A stretch of DNA of 64,000 nucleotides. It comes from an uncultured Tenacibaculum sp. GTDB lineage: Bacteria > Bacteroidota > Bacteroidia > Flavobacteriales > Flavobacteriaceae. The stretch is taken from the NCBI RefSeq assembly GCF_947502995.1, contig NZ_CANNBW010000022.1:19586-83585 (forward strand), given 5' to 3'. Shown here piece after piece: positions 62,415 to 64,000 of the stretch (positions within the stretch are counted from its first letter, which is position 1; each line of letters begins with the position of its first letter). Made by a program: the position numbers and the translations under genes. The notes under the pieces were generated by a model. It saw only the letters and a list, made by a program, of their open reading frames with translations. It had not been told where the DNA came from and did not search any database.

Positions 62415-63863
62415 ATGAAGAAATATTTTACATCTAAGTTCCTTTTATTACTTATAATTTCTGCTGCAATAAGCTGTAGTAAATCTGAAGATATCCCTCA
62501 AGAACTTGAAATTAATGATTTTGTTTGGGGAGGATTAAATGCATATTATAAATGGCAAGGTGAAGTACCTGACTTAGCTGACAATAAATTTTCGACACGT
62601 GAACAATTAAATAATTATTTAGCAGGTTTTAGTTCACCTAATGATTTATTCAATAGTTTAATATATAGACCAGGTGAAGTAGATCGTTTTTCTTGGATTG
62701 TTGATGATTATGTAGCCCATAATAATTCTTTACAAGGTATTCGATCAACTAATGGAATGAAATTGATTGGTGTACGGTATAGTGATGGATCTGGAAATAT
62801 TTTTATAGTAGTTCGAGATGTCATTCCTGGCTCTGACGCTGATACAAAAGGAATTACTAGAGGAATGATTATTAACGAAGTAAATGGAACTCAGTTAACT
62901 TCTGCAAATGTAAACGGATTACTTGATCCCGATTCATATACAATTTCTTTAGCAGATTATAATGGAGGGAATCCTGTAGCAAATGGAACTACAATTGATC
63001 TAGTTAAAGAGCAAATACAAGAAAATGCAGTCAAAATTGCCAAAGTTATTACTCAGGGAGCTAATAAGATTGGTTATTTAATGTACAATCAATTTTCTAC
63101 ACCTTATGATGGTGATTTAAACAATGCTTTTGCTACATTTAGAAACGAAGGAATTACAGATTTAATTATCGATTTAAGATATAATGGTGGTGGATCTGTT
63201 CGTACTGCGACCTATTTAGCTAGTATGATTAGTGGTCAACCAACAACTAATGTGTTCTCTCAGCAAATTTGGAATGACAAAGTAATGAACTCTATTTCTA
63301 ATAGAGATTTTTTCCTTAATTACTTTACTGATCGTCTTAGAAACACAGATGCTAATGGCCAGGTTATTATAGATGAACCAATAAACACAGTTAATTTATC
63401 TTCTGTATATTTTATTGTTACAGGAAGAACAGCTTCTGCTTCTGAATTAGTAATTAATGGTTTATTACCGTACATTGATGTAAATCTTGTCGGAACTCAA
63501 ACTGTTGGAAAACAAGTTGGTTCTATTACATTATATGATTCAGACGATTATACAAGAACTGGACCTAATTTTAATAATAATCATACTTGGGCTATGCAAC
63601 CTATTGTTTTAGAAATTCAAAACAAAGATGGTCAAAATGAACCTAACGGTTATACACCAGAAGTAATCTTAGAAGAAGATGTTGCTAATTTAGGAGTACT
63701 TGGAGATCCTACGGAACCTTTATTAGCTAGAACTATTCAATACATCACTACAGGTTCTAGAGGAAGTTCTATACTTTCTCGAAGTTCTTCATTACAAAAA
63801 ACTATATGGAATTCTGAAATGAAAAACTTAGATTATAACAATATGTATATTGAATTAAAATAA
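62415..63863 (+). CDS. S41-family (CtpA/Tsp-like) peptidase lipoprotein with PDZ domain
   Basis: The 482-residue protein has a lipoprotein signal (MKKYFTSKFLLLLIISAAIS, cysteine 21). An N-terminal helical part (DFVWGGLNAYYKWQGEVPDL) is the 'Bacteroidetes S41' cap, then a PDZ-like domain (about 110-205: VIPGSDADTKGITRGMIINE) and the S41 core: IGYLMYNQFS, DLIIDLRYNGGGS and the catalytic serine region TGRTASASELVING (S341/S343). It cleaves proteins near C-termini, in the periplasm or on the surface. It stands alone, with its own terminator (63886-63915). Confidence 0.92.
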   Translation: MKKYFTSKFLLLLIISAAISCSKSEDIPQELEINDFVWGGLNAYYKWQGEVPDLADNKFSTREQLNNYLAGFSSPNDLFNSLIYRPGEVDRFSWIVDDYVAHNNSLQGIRSTNGMKLIGVRYSDGSGNIFIVVRDVIPGSDADTKGITRGMIINEVNGTQLTSANVNGLLDPDSYTISLADYNGGNPVANGTTIDLVKEQIQENAVKIAKVITQGANKIGYLMYNQFSTPYDGDLNNAFATFRNEGITDLIIDLRYNGGGSVRTATYLASMISGQPTTNVFSQQIWNDKVMNSISNRDFFLNYFTDRLRNTDANGQVIIDEPINTVNLSSVYFIVTGRTASASELVINGLLPYIDVNLVGTQTVGKQVGSITLYDSDDYTRTGPNFNNNHTWAMQPIVLEIQNKDGQNEPNGYTPEVILEEDVANLGVLGDPTEPLLARTIQYITTGSRGSSILSRSSSLQKTIWNSEMKNLDYNNMYIELK

Positions 63864-63885
63864 ATTACAAATATTTCATTATAAG

Positions 63886-63915
63886 AAAAAGTCCAGCTTA
63901 ATAGTTGGACTTTTT
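63886..63915 (+). terminator. Terminator of the S41 peptidase gene
   Basis: A perfect 10-base stem (63886-63895 with 63906-63915) followed by T on the plus strand, 22 bases after the stop. Confidence 0.85.
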
Positions 63916-63924
63916 TATTTAAAA

Positions 63925-64000
63925 TGTCCCGTCCTGAAATAAGTTTACACAATTTAGACTTATTTTATGAATAACACTGTACCCAAGAAAAAGCGAACTC
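63925..64000 (+). mobile_element. Left end of an insertion sequence, probably IS3-like (cut by window edge)
   Basis: Nine bases after the S41 terminator, a stretch of higher GC begins TGTCCCGTCCTGAAATAAGT, which looks like a terminal inverted repeat of flavobacterial IS3-type elements (starts with TG, subterminal 'ttTACAC'). Some 40 bases later an ORF opens at 63967. The right end lies outside the window, so the inverted repeat and target duplication cannot be checked. Confidence 0.5.
63967..64000 (+). CDS. Start of a transposase-like ORF (partial)
   Basis: ATG at 63967 opens a frame with 11 full codons, MNNTVPKKKRT, running off the window. A lysine/arginine-rich start behind an IS-like terminal repeat fits the helix-turn-helix OrfA of an IS3-family transposase. 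Nothing more can be said from 34 bases. Confidence 0.4.
   Translation, partial: MNNTVPKKKRT

Overview
The window is an AT-rich chromosomal segment of a Bacteroidota member, almost certainly a Flavobacteriaceae species of the marine Tenacibaculum/Polaribacter/Aquimarina type; the exact genus is a guess. The evidence is type IX secretion (T9SS) sorting domains, a giant SprB-type repeat adhesin, lipoboxes and signal peptides of Bacteroidetes type, flavobacterial promoters (TAnnTTTG at -7, TTG at -33), rare Shine-Dalgarno sites and many TTG/GTG starts.

Layout. 1-2410: parC (cut by the window edge), a hidden 52-residue membrane protein and parE, one operon on the minus strand. 2465-3785: two small exported proteins, a GC-elevated palindrome-rich island and an orphan gene fragment. 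3786-33029: the main attraction, about 29 kb on the minus strand. In transcription order it encodes an outer-membrane beta-barrel with a basic/helical C-terminal extension, a 2123-residue secreted modular protein ending in an AHH/HNH-like nuclease domain, a cytoplasmic Imm11-like immunity protein, a 1548-residue envelope protein of unknown function, a fibronectin type III protein, and a ~4150-residue SprB-repeat adhesin with a T9SS type A tail. I read it as a candidate polymorphic-toxin/adhesin locus, possibly undescribed as a system. 33148-34278: a tandem pair of paralogous lipoproteins. 34431-40572: guaB, a DUF1842-like protein, a LytTR response regulator with a TPR histidine kinase, and two unknown proteins.

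40668-46937: a conserved Bacteroidetes uptake operon (DUF4856 lipoprotein, imelysin-family lipoprotein, HTTM membrane protein, TonB-dependent receptor), probably for iron. 47002-50294: HMG-CoA lyase, a zinc metallopeptidase and a 5'-nucleotidase-family lipoprotein. 50445-52598: ECF sigma factor, putative anti-sigma factor and DUF4097-like beta-repeat protein. 52599-57101: YhhN membrane protein, head-GIN (DUF2807) protein, AlkB-like dioxygenase and M1 aminopeptidase. 57198-62241: an IPT/kelch-like lipoprotein, two DUF4252 proteins and a second sigma/anti-sigma pair. 62415-63863: S41 peptidase. 63925-64000: the left edge of an insertion sequence.

How the genes work together. The central locus combines adhesion (SprB repeats), an outer-membrane barrel, and an effector carrying two protease-like modules plus a nuclease next to its immunity gene; this suggests contact-dependent antagonism, but that is inference. 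Two sigma/anti-sigma units each sit beside cell-envelope proteins and may control them. I saw no tRNA, rRNA, CRISPR array or replication origin.
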